Source of the DNA: Deltaproteobacteria bacterium
GTDB lineage: Bacteria > Myxococcota_A > UBA9160 > UBA6930
Assembly (NCBI GenBank): GCA_029261795.1
Contig: JAJDAP010000084.1
Location: 1-64,000, forward strand
Length of the DNA stretch: 64,000 nucleotides
Reading direction: 5' to 3'
Shown here: positions 1 through 8,013 of the stretch, one piece after another
Numbering within the stretch: position 1 is the first letter of the stretch
Layout of the letters: each line of letters begins with the position of its first letter
Notes under the pieces: generated by a model
What the model was told of the DNA's origin: nothing
Database searches by the model: none
What the model saw: only the letters and a program-made list of their open reading frames with translations
Made by a program: the position numbers and the translations under genes

Positions 1-2
1 AA

Positions 3-119
3 GTCACTGGCCACGACTACGATCTGATGCAGCGCAGCCGCATCCTCCGAGGCCTCCGACGACGAGCCGCCTCACTCGGACTCGAACTCGTCGATACCAA
101 TACCGGTGCTGTTATGTAG
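3..119 (+). CDS. 3' end of an unidentified CDS entering from the left edge
   Basis: An open frame runs in from the left edge and ends with TAG at 117-119. The 38 visible residues are rich in Arg and Leu and end in ...ELVDTNTGAVM. A basic helix followed by a short hydrophobic tail resembles the C-termini of several transposase families, but too little is present to assign one. It could also be a chance open frame. It is followed by the convergent DUF4431 gene. Confidence 0.3.
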   Translation, partial: VTGHDYDLMQRSRILRGLRRRAASLGLELVDTNTGAVM

Positions 120-152
120 GAACGTTTTCTCAGGAGACGGCTGCGGGGACAT

Positions 153-557
153 CTAAAAGGAGGATGCTCCGCGCACGTTGAGCAGCAGCGGTGTGTGGTG
201 GTGGCCGGTATGTGCACTGAAGAGCATGCCAAACACCATGAGTTCCTTGGCCAGCGGGGGCTCTCCGAGACTCGGCTTCCAGGCGAGCTGGATCTCGCGA
301 ACGCCCATGTGGCCCGCGGAGTTCAACGGATCGTCGGGGTTCGGGTCCGTGCAGATTGATTCCGGAAGAACCAGCAATAGGACCTGTTCGGGTTCGTCTC
401 CCTCAGCGATGCTCGTGTAGTTCGGGCGGCCTGGGAACACGCGAACCTCGATGGTCCCACGCAGGCTGACGCTGACTGGCTCGTAGGGTAGGCAACTTGA
501 CTCAGCACCGGCCGGTGAGGCTGCGATCAGTCCAAGGACTAGCACCAAGCTTCGCAT
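153..557 (-). CDS. Secreted DUF4431 domain protein
   Basis: This is a 134-residue protein with a signal peptide (about residues 1-18, cleavage after AGA) followed by one compact domain. The domain starts with CLPYEPVSVSLRGT, continues through PGRPNYTSIAEGDEPE, and ends with the signature AHTGHHHTPLLL. This order matches the DUF4431 family of small periplasmic or secreted proteins, whose function is unknown. Two Cys residues (CLPY and SICTD) could form a disulfide. The ATG lies 10 bases after a GTTAGAC box on the same strand, in a region less GC-rich than the rest of the window. That may indicate a recently acquired gene. Family call is firm, function open. Confidence 0.8.
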   Translation of the reverse strand: MRSLVLVLGLIAASPAGAESSCLPYEPVSVSLRGTIEVRVFPGRPNYTSIAEGDEPEQVLLLVLPESICTDPNPDDPLNSAGHMGVREIQLAWKPSLGEPPLAKELMVFGMLFSAHTGHHHTPLLLNVRGASSF

Positions 558-992
558 TCGAGCTGCCGTCTAACTACTTATTAACCCCCGAGCGCCCATC
601 GCCCGTGTGGAGTGCGATTCAATATTACCTACATCCTGCACTCGCGGATGTAGTTGAAATCGTTGGGGTCCTATTGGCTAGGCCGTTGGTGATATCAATA
701 TCGGGGACGTGGTGTATGCATATCGCCAATCGGGATACGAGGGCGTGAATCGGCGTTGAGGCCCGAGGCGGCCGGCTTCCCTGGGACGCATCGCTGCGGG
801 CTGAAAACAGCCCACAGCCGCCTTCCCCGCGGGGCAGCGCTTGGCTCCCCTGCTTCGGGTCTGCTAACCCTCTCCGCCTTCGAGTCACCTCGGCCCCGAT
901 CGGCCCAATCGCCCCCCGCGGCGGCTGGCTGCTCTCACGGGACCCGGTGCTGGCCCAATTCCGGGTTGGCCCGTCCGAGAGGAGGACACACA
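558..992. other. Non-coding stretch: DUF4431 upstream region and rpsF leader
   Basis: I see no convincing gene here; short open frames on both strands lack coding character and ribosome sites. The left half (560-745) is clearly more AT-rich than its surroundings and holds an imperfect hairpin: CTACATCC at 629-636 pairs with GGATGTAG at 646-653, and outer GATTCAA (617-623) faces TTGAAATC (654-661) with a bulge. The right half (750-992) is GC-rich leader for rpsF. ACCCGG (942-947) pairs with CCGGGT (961-966) just upstream of the ribosome site. In many bacteria an S6:S18 complex represses its operon by binding such a leader; whether this hairpin does so is a guess. Confidence 0.5.
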
Positions 993-1559
993 GTGCGGGA
1001 ATACGAGACGACCCTCATCGTCCAACCGGAAATCAGCGAAGAGGGCTGCGCCGAACTGCTCGGGCGCATCGACGGGATCCTGGAAAAGGCGGGCGCGAGC
1101 CGGCTGCTCCACGACGACCAGGGCAAGCGGCGCCTGGCCTATGAGATCCGCAAGTTCCAGAAGGGGCGCTACGTCACGAGCTACTACCTCTCCGAGGGCG
1201 AAGCCGTGGAACCGTTGGAGCGAGCGCTGCGCATCGAAGAATCGGTGCTGCGCTTCCTGACCGTGATGAACACGGAGCAGGTGAAGGATGTCGAGGGCCG
1301 CAAGGCCGCGGCGAAGGAAGAAGAGGCGATCCGCGCCGACCGAGCACGCGAGCGTGCCGAGCGCGAAGCCGAGGAAGATCGCGCACGGATCGAGGCGGCT
1401 CGCGAGGCCGCAGCGGCGGCTGCCGCTGCTGCGGAAGCCGCGGCGGCTGAAGCTGCAGCCGCGCCGCCGGAAGGCGAAGCCCCGGACGTGGCAGCCCCGG
1501 AAGCGGGCGCAGAAGAAACTGACGCGGCTCCGGCCGCGACCGAGGAGAGCGACCAATGA
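993..1559 (+). CDS. rpsF: 30S ribosomal protein bS6 with long Ala/Glu-rich tail
   Basis: bS6 binds 16S rRNA in the platform of the small subunit as a heterodimer with bS18, encoded next. The GTG at 993 is chosen because GAGAGGAGG lies just upstream and the product then begins [13 protein letters not shown], the normal start of the family. Residues 1 to about 95 are the S6 fold ([21 protein letters not shown]). Residues 96-188 are a charged helix rich in Glu, Lys and Arg, then an Ala-rich low-complexity tail. At 188 residues it is much longer than the roughly 100-135 usual for the family. The stop overlaps the rpsR start as ATGA, implying translational coupling. Confidence 0.97.
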   Translation: MREYETTLIVQPEISEEGCAELLGRIDGILEKAGASRLLHDDQGKRRLAYEIRKFQKGRYVTSYYLSEGEAVEPLERALRIEESVLRFLTVMNTEQVKDVEGRKAAAKEEEAIRADRARERAEREAEEDRARIEAAREAAAAAAAAAEAAAAEAAAAPPEGEAPDVAAPEAGAEETDAAPAATEESDQ

Positions 1560-2053
1560 GCGATCCCAGAGATACCCCGCCGCGCGGCGGAGCAGGCGGG
1601 GGCGGCGACCGTCCCCCGCGCCGAGACTTCGACGACCGTGATGGTGGCGGCTTCGGCGGCGGTGGTGGCGGCGGAGGCGGCTTCGGCGACGACGATCGCG
1701 GTGGCTTCGGCGGTGGACGGCCCGGTGGCCGCGGACGCGACGATCGCGAACGACGCCCGATGACCGTGAAGGGTCGGCTGCGCGCCAAGGCCCGCAAGAA
1801 GGCCCGCAAGGCCGCCAAGAAGGCGGGTGGTTCCTTCCTTCGCAAGAAGGTCTGCCGTTTCTGCGCCGATTCGAACGCCGAGATCGATTACAAGGATCCG
1901 AAGGGCCTGCGCTACTTCGTGACCGAAACCGGCAAGCTGATTCCCGCACGGATCTCGGGCAATTGCGCCAAGCACCAGCGCGCGATCACCACGGCCATCA
2001 AGCGCTCGCGTCAGCTGGCCTTGATGGCCTACAGCTCGCAGCACGGAGTCTAG
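1556..2053 (+). CDS. rpsR: 30S ribosomal protein bS18 with Gly-rich and Lys-rich N-terminal extension
   Basis: The bS18 core occupies about residues 92-165 ([40 protein letters not shown]). Cys100, Cys103, Cys137 and His140 form a CxxC...CxxH set typical of zinc-binding bS18. The first 90 residues are an extension: residues 10-62 are Gly-rich with FGGG and RGG-like patches mixed with Asp/Arg, and 70-91 are a Lys/Arg/Ala helix. Typical bS18 has about 75 residues, so this one is more than doubled. The ATG at 1556 overlaps the rpsF stop. An internal ATG at 1760 could make a shorter form, but the ATGA coupling favours the long one. Confidence 0.96.
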   Translation: MSDPRDTPPRGGAGGGGDRPPRRDFDDRDGGGFGGGGGGGGGFGDDDRGGFGGGRPGGRGRDDRERRPMTVKGRLRAKARKKARKAAKKAGGSFLRKKVCRFCADSNAEIDYKDPKGLRYFVTETGKLIPARISGNCAKHQRAITTAIKRSRQLALMAYSSQHGV

Positions 2054-2055
2054 CC

Positions 2056-2589
2056 ATGGCCCAGGTACGCGTGATTCTGCGAAACGATGTCAGCAACCTC
2101 GGCGTCGCCGGGGATCTGGTGAGCGTAAAGCCCGGCTACGCGCGCAACTACCTCGTGGCCCACGGCCACGCCACGTTGGCCACCGCCGCGAACGTCAAGG
2201 AACTGGAGCATCACCGTCGGGCGATCGCCGAGAAGACCGACAAGCTCGTCAAGGAACTCAAGGCCGAAAAGAGGGCCGTCGAGAAGGTGAAGCTCAGCGT
2301 CGAGGCCCAGGTCGGCGAAGAGGGCAAGCTCTTCGGTTCGGTGACGTCGGCGAACATCGCCGAGCTGTTCGCCGAGCAGGGCGTCACCGTCGACCGGCGC
2401 AAGATCGATCTCAAGGAGCCGATCAAGACGGCCGGCGAGCACGTGGTTTCCGTGAAGCTGCACCGCGAAGTCGTCGCCGAGGTCAAGCTCACCGTCACGG
2501 CCGCGGGCCTTCCCCTGGCCGACCCAGATGGGCTGGACGAAGTAGAAGAAGAGCGCGTTCCGAACGCGATGGACGACTACCGCGAGTAA
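2056..2589 (+). CDS. rplI: 50S ribosomal protein bL9
   Basis: bL9 is an elongated protein of the large subunit that helps hold the reading frame. The product starts MAQVRVILRNDVSNLGVAGDLVSVKPGYARNYL-like, the conserved N-terminal rRNA-binding domain. A long connecting helix (about residues 45-80) and the C-terminal domain (GKLFGSVTSANIAE, VDRRKI) follow. It has 177 residues against about 150 in most bacteria; the surplus is an acidic tail ending EEERVPNAMDDYRE. The start is two bases after the rpsR stop, and the next gene is dnaB, so this is the common rpsF-rpsR-rplI-dnaB order without an ssb or priB between. Confidence 0.97.
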   Translation: MAQVRVILRNDVSNLGVAGDLVSVKPGYARNYLVAHGHATLATAANVKELEHHRRAIAEKTDKLVKELKAEKRAVEKVKLSVEAQVGEEGKLFGSVTSANIAELFAEQGVTVDRRKIDLKEPIKTAGEHVVSVKLHREVVAEVKLTVTAAGLPLADPDGLDEVEEERVPNAMDDYRE

Positions 2590-2749
2590 CCGTCGCCCTC
2601 GACTAACATTTTTGCGGTGCGCATGATCGTGGCCTGATGCGCCGGACCCCGCGGGCCAGGCTGCGTCCTCGGCACGCCGGGCTCGCACCGCGCTCGCGAG
2701 GGATCTAGACTCCGAAGGCTCGGCCACGGGGCCGGGTCAGGAGAGACCG

Positions 2750-4354
2750 TTGAGCACGTCGGGAGATGGGTTCGGGGGGCCCCCTCCGGAGGATTTCAGC
2801 GGGCCGCCGCTCGATGACTTCGGAGTAGCGCCTGCCAGTAGCTTCGAATCGGGGTCAGCCCCGTCGGAGCGCCGCCCCCGCCGGTCCCGGCGCGGCACTG
2901 AGACACCGGTTGATTTCGTCGGCCGAGTGCCCCCTCACGATCTCCCGGCCGAGCGATCCGTGCTCTCGGCCCTGATGCTCGACGCCCGTGCGTTCCACGA
3001 CGTCTTCGACGAAGTGAAGCCGGACGATTTCTACCACCCCGCCCATCAGGTGCTCTACCAGGCGATGATCCTGCTCCACGACACCGGGCAGCCGGTCGAT
3101 CTGATCACCCTTTCGGAGCACCTGACCCAGCAGAAGCAGCTCGACGGGATCGGCGGGCCGATCTTCCTGGCGGAGATCTCCGACGTCGCCGCCACCGCCG
3201 CGAACGTGACCCACCACGCCAAGATCGTGCGCGACAAGGCCGTGAAACGCCGCCTGATCGGCGTCGCCACCGAGATCGTCGAGACCGGCTACGACGAGGC
3301 GGAGACCGCCGACCTGCTGCTCGATTTCGCCGAGAGCCGCATCTTCGACGTTTCGAAGGCCCAGAGCCGTTCGAGCTTCAAGAGCATCCACGCCGAGATG
3401 CCTGCGACCTTCGACTACGTCGAAGCCATCATGAATCGCGGCGGCGATCTCACCGGCCTCCCGACCGGCTTCGGTGATCTCGATTCGATGACCGGCGGGC
3501 TCCAGCCCGGGGAACTGATCGTGCTCGCCGCGCGTCCCTCCATGGGCAAGACCGCGTTCGCGCTGAACATCGCGCGCAATGCCGCAGTGGATCACGGCAA
3601 GAAGGTCGCCGTGTTCTCGCTCGAAATGACCACGCGCTCGCTGATCATCCGCCTGCTCTCCTCCGAGGCCGCCATCGATTTCTCCAGCCTGCGCAAGGGC
3701 TTCCTGCCCATGAGCGACTACCGCCGCCTCCAGGACGCGGCGGACAAGCTCTCGAATGCCTCGATCTGGATCGACGATTCCGGCTCCGCCACCATCCTCG
3801 AAATCAAGGCCAAGAGCCGGCGCCTGCATGCCGAGGGCGGGCTCGACCTGGTGATCGTCGACTATCTGCAGCTCGCCCACGGCGAGGGCAAGGAGCAGCG
3901 CAAGGATCTCGAGATCGCCGACATCTCCCGCGGTCTGAAGGCGCTCTCGAAGGAGCTCGAACTGCCCGTGATGGCGCTCTCCCAGCTGAACCGCGGCCCG
4001 GAGCAGCGCGATCCGGACAAGCGCCGACCGATGATGGGCGACCTTCGCGAGTCCGGCGCCATCGAGCAGGATGCCGACGTCATCGCGTTCATCTACCGCG
4101 ACATCGTCTACAACAAGGACACCGAAGACCCGCGCAAGGCCGAGATCATCATCGAGAAGCAGCGCAACGGACCGACCGGCACCATCAGCCTGAATTTCGA
4201 AGGACGTTATGCGCGCTTCGAGAACCGCGCGGCCGGCGATCAACAACCACCGCCCGGCCTCGCCGAGGGCGGCTTCACGGGGCCCGAGGATGGGCCGCCC
4301 GGAAGCTCCGAGTTCGGCCACTCGGGTTTCGAAGACGACGAGCCGGTCTTCTAG
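2750..4354 (+). CDS. dnaB: Replicative DNA helicase DnaB
   Basis: DnaB is the hexameric helicase that unwinds DNA at the replication fork. Start is TTG 2750 with AGGAGAG upstream. Residues 1-60 are a non-family, probably disordered extension with repeated Gly/Pro/Asp/Phe clusters (PPPEDFSGPPLDDFG) and then an Arg-rich patch. The DnaB N-terminal domain follows (PPHDLPAERSVLSALML at 61-77). In the RecA-like domain, Walker A is ARPSMGKTA (261-269), Walker B is LVIVDYLQL (367-375), and the arginine-finger region is DLRESGAIEQDAD (431-443). The C-terminal tail is again low-complexity and acidic. No intein is present. It lies 160 bases after rplI. Confidence 0.97.
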   Translation: MSTSGDGFGGPPPEDFSGPPLDDFGVAPASSFESGSAPSERRPRRSRRGTETPVDFVGRVPPHDLPAERSVLSALMLDARAFHDVFDEVKPDDFYHPAHQVLYQAMILLHDTGQPVDLITLSEHLTQQKQLDGIGGPIFLAEISDVAATAANVTHHAKIVRDKAVKRRLIGVATEIVETGYDEAETADLLLDFAESRIFDVSKAQSRSSFKSIHAEMPATFDYVEAIMNRGGDLTGLPTGFGDLDSMTGGLQPGELIVLAARPSMGKTAFALNIARNAAVDHGKKVAVFSLEMTTRSLIIRLLSSEAAIDFSSLRKGFLPMSDYRRLQDAADKLSNASIWIDDSGSATILEIKAKSRRLHAEGGLDLVIVDYLQLAHGEGKEQRKDLEIADISRGLKALSKELELPVMALSQLNRGPEQRDPDKRRPMMGDLRESGAIEQDADVIAFIYRDIVYNKDTEDPRKAEIIIEKQRNGPTGTISLNFEGRYARFENRAAGDQQPPPGLAEGGFTGPEDGPPGSSEFGHSGFEDDEPVF

Positions 4355-4355
4355 C

Positions 4356-5264
4356 TTGCTGAAACCGCTACCGGCGCGGAAGATCGGCGCGGCGCCGCGG
4401 ATCGCCGTGGTGGCGCCTAGCTTCGCCGTGGATCCCGAACGTCTTGCAGCCGGTTGCGCCGTCCTCGAAGCGGCCGGCCTCGAACTGTGTCGCCGCGACG
4501 ATCTGCTGGCCACCGAGGGCTATCTCGCGGGCGACGACCAACGCCGCGCCGAAGAGCTGAGCGGCTGGATCGCGGATCCCGAGATCGACGCGATCCTGTG
4601 TGCCCGTGGTGGCTACGGGGCCGCACGGATCCTCTCTCGGCTTGACCCGGCTGCCTTCAAGAGAGCGAGGAAGCCCCTCGTCGGTTTCAGCGACGTGACG
4701 GCACTCCTGCTCTGGCAGCGCGCAACTTCCGGACTCGTGGGTTTCCACGGTCCGATGTTCGACGGGCCCGAGGGCCCGACCGCCGCCGAGCTCGAGCGTC
4801 TGTTGGCCGCGCTCCGGGGCGAACCGCTCGAGCCGATGGTGGGAGAGAGCGTCGTGCCCGGGAGCGTGGAGGGCCCCATCGTCGGTGGTTCCCTGACGCT
4901 GATCGCGAACAGCCTCGGTACGCCGTGGGAAATCGATACGCGCGGCGCCATCCTGATGCTCGAGGAGATCGGCGAGCGGCCGTACGCCCTCGATCGCCAC
5001 CTGCAACATCTCGCCGACGCCGGGAAGCTCGAAGCCGCCGCGGGTTTCGGTGTGGGACACCTGGTCGGCTGCAGCGATCCCAAGCGCGATCTACCGCTGG
5101 CGGAGACGGTCGTTCGCGAGTTCCTCGGCGAACTTGGCAAACCGCTCGTCACGGGCTTGCCGTCCGGCCACCAGAGCCCCAATCTCACGTGGCCAATGGG
5201 GGTGAGAGCCCGGCTCGACGCAGGATCAGGAACCGTCTCGGTCCTGGAACCCGCGGTGGCGTAG
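4356..5264 (+). CDS. ldcA: LD-carboxypeptidase, peptidase family S66 (muramoyltetrapeptide carboxypeptidase)
   Basis: S66 enzymes remove the terminal D-Ala from tetrapeptides released during murein turnover, in the cytoplasm. Two bases after dnaB a TTG opens a 302-residue product (MLKPLPARKIG), the normal family length; the frame is open further upstream inside dnaB but carries no family sequence there. Visible marks are the nucleophile motif GFSDVT with Ser112, the acidic EEIGERPYALDR (Glu203/204) and the catalytic His272 in SGHQSPN. These fit the Ser-Glu-His arrangement of the family. The genes that follow, a serine hydrolase and mpl, place it in peptidoglycan recycling. Confidence 0.93.
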   Translation: MLKPLPARKIGAAPRIAVVAPSFAVDPERLAAGCAVLEAAGLELCRRDDLLATEGYLAGDDQRRAEELSGWIADPEIDAILCARGGYGAARILSRLDPAAFKRARKPLVGFSDVTALLLWQRATSGLVGFHGPMFDGPEGPTAAELERLLAALRGEPLEPMVGESVVPGSVEGPIVGGSLTLIANSLGTPWEIDTRGAILMLEEIGERPYALDRHLQHLADAGKLEAAAGFGVGHLVGCSDPKRDLPLAETVVREFLGELGKPLVTGLPSGHQSPNLTWPMGVRARLDAGSGTVSVLEPAVA

Positions 5265-5358
5265 GGATTGGTCGGGTCGCGGGCCGAACGACGGCCGCAA
5301 GCCCGAAGGGTCCGCCTGAGCCGATCGCGGGCGAAGTTCATGACGAGAGAGGGGTGAG

Positions 5359-6507
5359 ATGAGGCACGCGCTGATCGAGCGCAAGCTTGGCAAGGTGGAT
5401 CGGGTGCTCGACAAGGCCATCGATTCGGCAGAGATGCCGGGCGCCGTGGTCCTGGCACGCATGCCTCGCGAGGGCGAGATCCTCGAGCACGTCTCCGTGC
5501 GCGGGGTCGCTGTGACGCGGCCCGAGCGGATCCCGATGGCGCGCAGCACGATCTTCGATCTGGCTTCGCTCACCAAGGTGATGGCGACGACCACGTCGCT
5601 GATGTTGCTCGCCGAACGCGGCGCGCTCTCCATCGACGATCCCGTGGCCAGGTTTCTTCCCTCCTTCGCCGAACGTGACAAGGCCGAGGTGACGTTGCGC
5701 CACCTGCTGACGCATTCGGCAGGCCTGAAGCCGTGGCGCGGTTATCACGAGACGCTCCTCGAGCGGGAGCGCAAGAAGGGCGAGCATTGGATCGGCACCC
5801 CCGAGGCGCGCGAGTGGATCATCGATTCGATCTGTCGATCGGCGCTGGTCCACGAACCGGGCACCGCCAGCGTCTACGGCGACCTCGACTTCATCGCGTT
5901 GGGCGCGGTCGTCGAGGCCGTTTCCGGCATGGGCCTCGACGCGTTCTGCCAGACCCAGATCTTCGAACCCCTCGGGATGAAGGACACCTTCTTTCTTCCG
6001 TTAGGCGAGGACGGTGCGCCCGAAGACCTGAAGCGCCGCATCGCGGCGACCGAGAACTGCCCGTGGCGTCAGCGGATTCTCTGGGGCGAAGTGCATGACC
6101 CCAACGCCTCGACGATGGGCGGCGTCGCTGGCCACGCCGGCCTGTTCGGTAGCGCCGATGACGTGATGCGCTTCGCCCAGGTCCTGGTGGACGTCTGGCA
6201 CGGGCGCAGCGACTTGTTGCCAAAGGCGCAGCTTCGCGCGTTCGCGACGCGGCAGGATCTTCCGGCTGGCAGCGATTGGGCCCTCGGCTGGGATACACCG
6301 ACGGAGGGAGGTTCGTCTTCGGGCAAGTACTTCTCGCGCAACTCGATCGGCCACCTCGGCTTCACCGGAACTTCTCTCTGGCTGGATTTCGATAGCGAGG
6401 CGATCGTGGTGATGCTCACGAATCGCGTCCACCTGGTCGCGAAGAAGAGCAAGTTCACCCTGCGCGCGCAGATCCACGATCTCGTGCGTGAAGCCTTCGA
6501 CGCCTAG
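5359..6507 (+). CDS. Beta-lactamase-fold serine hydrolase (class C / esterase type)
   Basis: This 382-residue protein has the class C beta-lactamase/DD-peptidase fold. The SxxK nucleophile is SLTK (70-73), the second motif is YGD (173-175, in place of YxN), and the third is HLGFTGT (332-338, in place of KTG). No signal peptide is visible, so it probably acts in the cytoplasm, unlike true beta-lactamases. It starts at ATG 5359 after GAGAGAGGGG and sits between ldcA and mpl; mpl begins eight bases after its stop. This suggests work on a murein fragment or a peptide/ester derived from it. The substrate cannot be read from sequence. Confidence 0.88.
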   Translation: MRHALIERKLGKVDRVLDKAIDSAEMPGAVVLARMPREGEILEHVSVRGVAVTRPERIPMARSTIFDLASLTKVMATTTSLMLLAERGALSIDDPVARFLPSFAERDKAEVTLRHLLTHSAGLKPWRGYHETLLERERKKGEHWIGTPEAREWIIDSICRSALVHEPGTASVYGDLDFIALGAVVEAVSGMGLDAFCQTQIFEPLGMKDTFFLPLGEDGAPEDLKRRIAATENCPWRQRILWGEVHDPNASTMGGVAGHAGLFGSADDVMRFAQVLVDVWHGRSDLLPKAQLRAFATRQDLPAGSDWALGWDTPTEGGSSSGKYFSRNSIGHLGFTGTSLWLDFDSEAIVVMLTNRVHLVAKKSKFTLRAQIHDLVREAFDA

Positions 6508-6515
6508 CGATCCCG

Positions 6516-7922
6516 ATGCACATCCACTTCGTCGCGATCGCGGGAACCGGGATGGGCTCTCTGGCCGGGCTCCTGAAGGCACGGGGCCACGAGGTGACGG
6601 GCTCCGACGAAGGCGTCTACCCGCCAATGTCGACGGCCCTCGAGCGCTGGGGCATCCCCGTCGAAATCGGATTCCGCGGGGAGAACGTGAGCGCGCGTCC
6701 GCCGGATCTGGTCGTGATCGGGAATGCGGTGCGCCCCGAGAACCCCGAGGCGCGGGCCGCGATCGATGCGGGGATGGCGCATGCTTCCTTCCCCGACGCC
6801 TTGTTCGATCACGCGATCTCGGGGAAGCACTCGGTCGTCGTCACTGGAACCCACGGAAAGACCACGACGACCAGTCTGGTCGCGACCCTGCTCTACGAGG
6901 TCGGTCGGGATCCTTCGCTTCTGGTCGGCGGCATCACGGCGAATTTCGAGGGGAGCTTTCGCGACGGCGCCGGACCGGAGTTCGTCGTCGAGGGCGACGA
7001 GTACGACACCGCCTTCTTCGACAAGACGCCCAAGTTCCTGCACTACCACCCCGACACCCTGGTGTTGACCTCGATCGAGTTCGATCACGCCGACATCTAC
7101 CGCGATCTCGAACACGTCGAGCAGGAGTTCCGCAAGCTCGTGGTGGGTCGGCCGGCCGAGGCCATCATCCTGGCCGCTTCCGGCGTGGCCGCCATCGATC
7201 GTGTGCTGGCGAACGCGCCTTGCAAGGTGGTCCGCTACGGCGTCGATGACGCGAGCGCCGATCTCGAAGCGCGCGGGCTCGAAGCTGGGCCCGAAGGAAC
7301 CGACTTCCACGTCATCGAGAACGGTGTCGATGCCGGCGTTGCGCATCTCGCTGCGTTCGGTCGGATCAACGTCGAGAACGCGCTCGCCGCAATCGGCGTG
7401 CTCCGCGCCCGCGGTGTCTCGATGGAGGCTGCGCTGGCCGCACTGCCCAGCTGGCGCGGCGTGAAGCGTCGGCAAGAGGTCCGTGGAGAGGCCGGAGGTG
7501 TCACCGTCGTCGATGATTTTGCGCATCACCCGACGGCCGTGCGCGAGACCCTCGATGCCCTGGGCCAGCGCTTCCCCGGCCGAAGGATCATCGCCGTGTT
7601 CGAGCCACGCTCGAACACCAGCCGGCGCGCCACTTTCCAGGAGGCCTACGCGGCCGCCTTCGGATCCGCCGATCACGTGGTGGTCCAACGCGTGGACGAC
7701 GCACCGATCTACAGCGCATTCGGTGAGGTGAGTGAACGTCTCGACGCCGCGCGCCTGGCGACCGCGATCTCCGACGGCGGCACGAGCGCCGAAGCCTGCG
7801 CCGATGTGCCCGCCATCGTCGAGCGCCTGGCCTCGTTCTGCCAACCCGGCGACGTCGTCGTCACCCTCAGCAACGGCAGCTTCGACGGAATCTGGCAAAA
7901 ACTCCTCGACCGCCTTTCCTGA
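6516..7922 (+). CDS. mpl: UDP-N-acetylmuramate:L-Ala-gamma-D-Glu-meso-DAP ligase Mpl
   Basis: Mpl reattaches the recycled tripeptide L-Ala-gamma-D-Glu-meso-DAP to UDP-MurNAc, letting Gram-negative cells reuse old wall peptides. The 468-residue product has the Mur ligase plan: N-terminal UDP-binding domain (VAIAGTGMGSLAGLL), ATP-binding P-loop GTHGKTTTTS (111-120), the FVVEGDEYDTAFFD motif that is characteristic of Mpl rather than MurC, and a C-terminal domain with DDFAHHPTAV and FEPRSNTSRR. The TGA stop is the first three bases of the large palindrome that follows. With the LD-carboxypeptidase two genes upstream it forms a compact recycling operon. Confidence 0.95.
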   Translation: MHIHFVAIAGTGMGSLAGLLKARGHEVTGSDEGVYPPMSTALERWGIPVEIGFRGENVSARPPDLVVIGNAVRPENPEARAAIDAGMAHASFPDALFDHAISGKHSVVVTGTHGKTTTTSLVATLLYEVGRDPSLLVGGITANFEGSFRDGAGPEFVVEGDEYDTAFFDKTPKFLHYHPDTLVLTSIEFDHADIYRDLEHVEQEFRKLVVGRPAEAIILAASGVAAIDRVLANAPCKVVRYGVDDASADLEARGLEAGPEGTDFHVIENGVDAGVAHLAAFGRINVENALAAIGVLRARGVSMEAALAALPSWRGVKRRQEVRGEAGGVTVVDDFAHHPTAVRETLDALGQRFPGRRIIAVFEPRSNTSRRATFQEAYAAAFGSADHVVVQRVDDAPIYSAFGEVSERLDAARLATAISDGGTSAEACADVPAIVERLASFCQPGDVVVTLSNGSFDGIWQKLLDRLS

Positions 7923-8013
7923 GCGGGGACGGACTCCTCAAAGCTTCAAACTTGCAAATTTCCCTGTGGGGAAATTTGCAAGTTTGAAGCTTTGAGGAGT
8001 CCGTCCCCGCTCA
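7920..8013. repeat. Large perfect palindrome, copy 1 (possible bidirectional terminator or mobile palindromic element)
   Basis: Arms of 45 bp pair perfectly around a four-base loop (TGTG at 7965-7968). Each arm begins TG + AGCGGGGACGGACTCCTCAA, continues with a copy-specific segment (AGCTTCAAAC), then TTGCAAATTTCCC next to the loop. It fills the gap between two convergent genes exactly: the left TGA is the mpl stop, and the right TCA is the reverse complement of the MutS-like gene's TGA. As RNA it would be a very stable hairpin from either side. A second copy with the same outer arms lies at 18342-18431. Confidence 0.95.

Noticed and set aside
558-760. Complete integron attC site in the AT-rich stretch
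   Set aside because: One GTTRRRY-like box is present but no properly spaced partner pairs with it, and no integrase gene is visible.
756-992. Longer bS6 starting at 756
   Set aside because: The added residues have no family similarity and a strong ribosome site lies directly before GTG 993.
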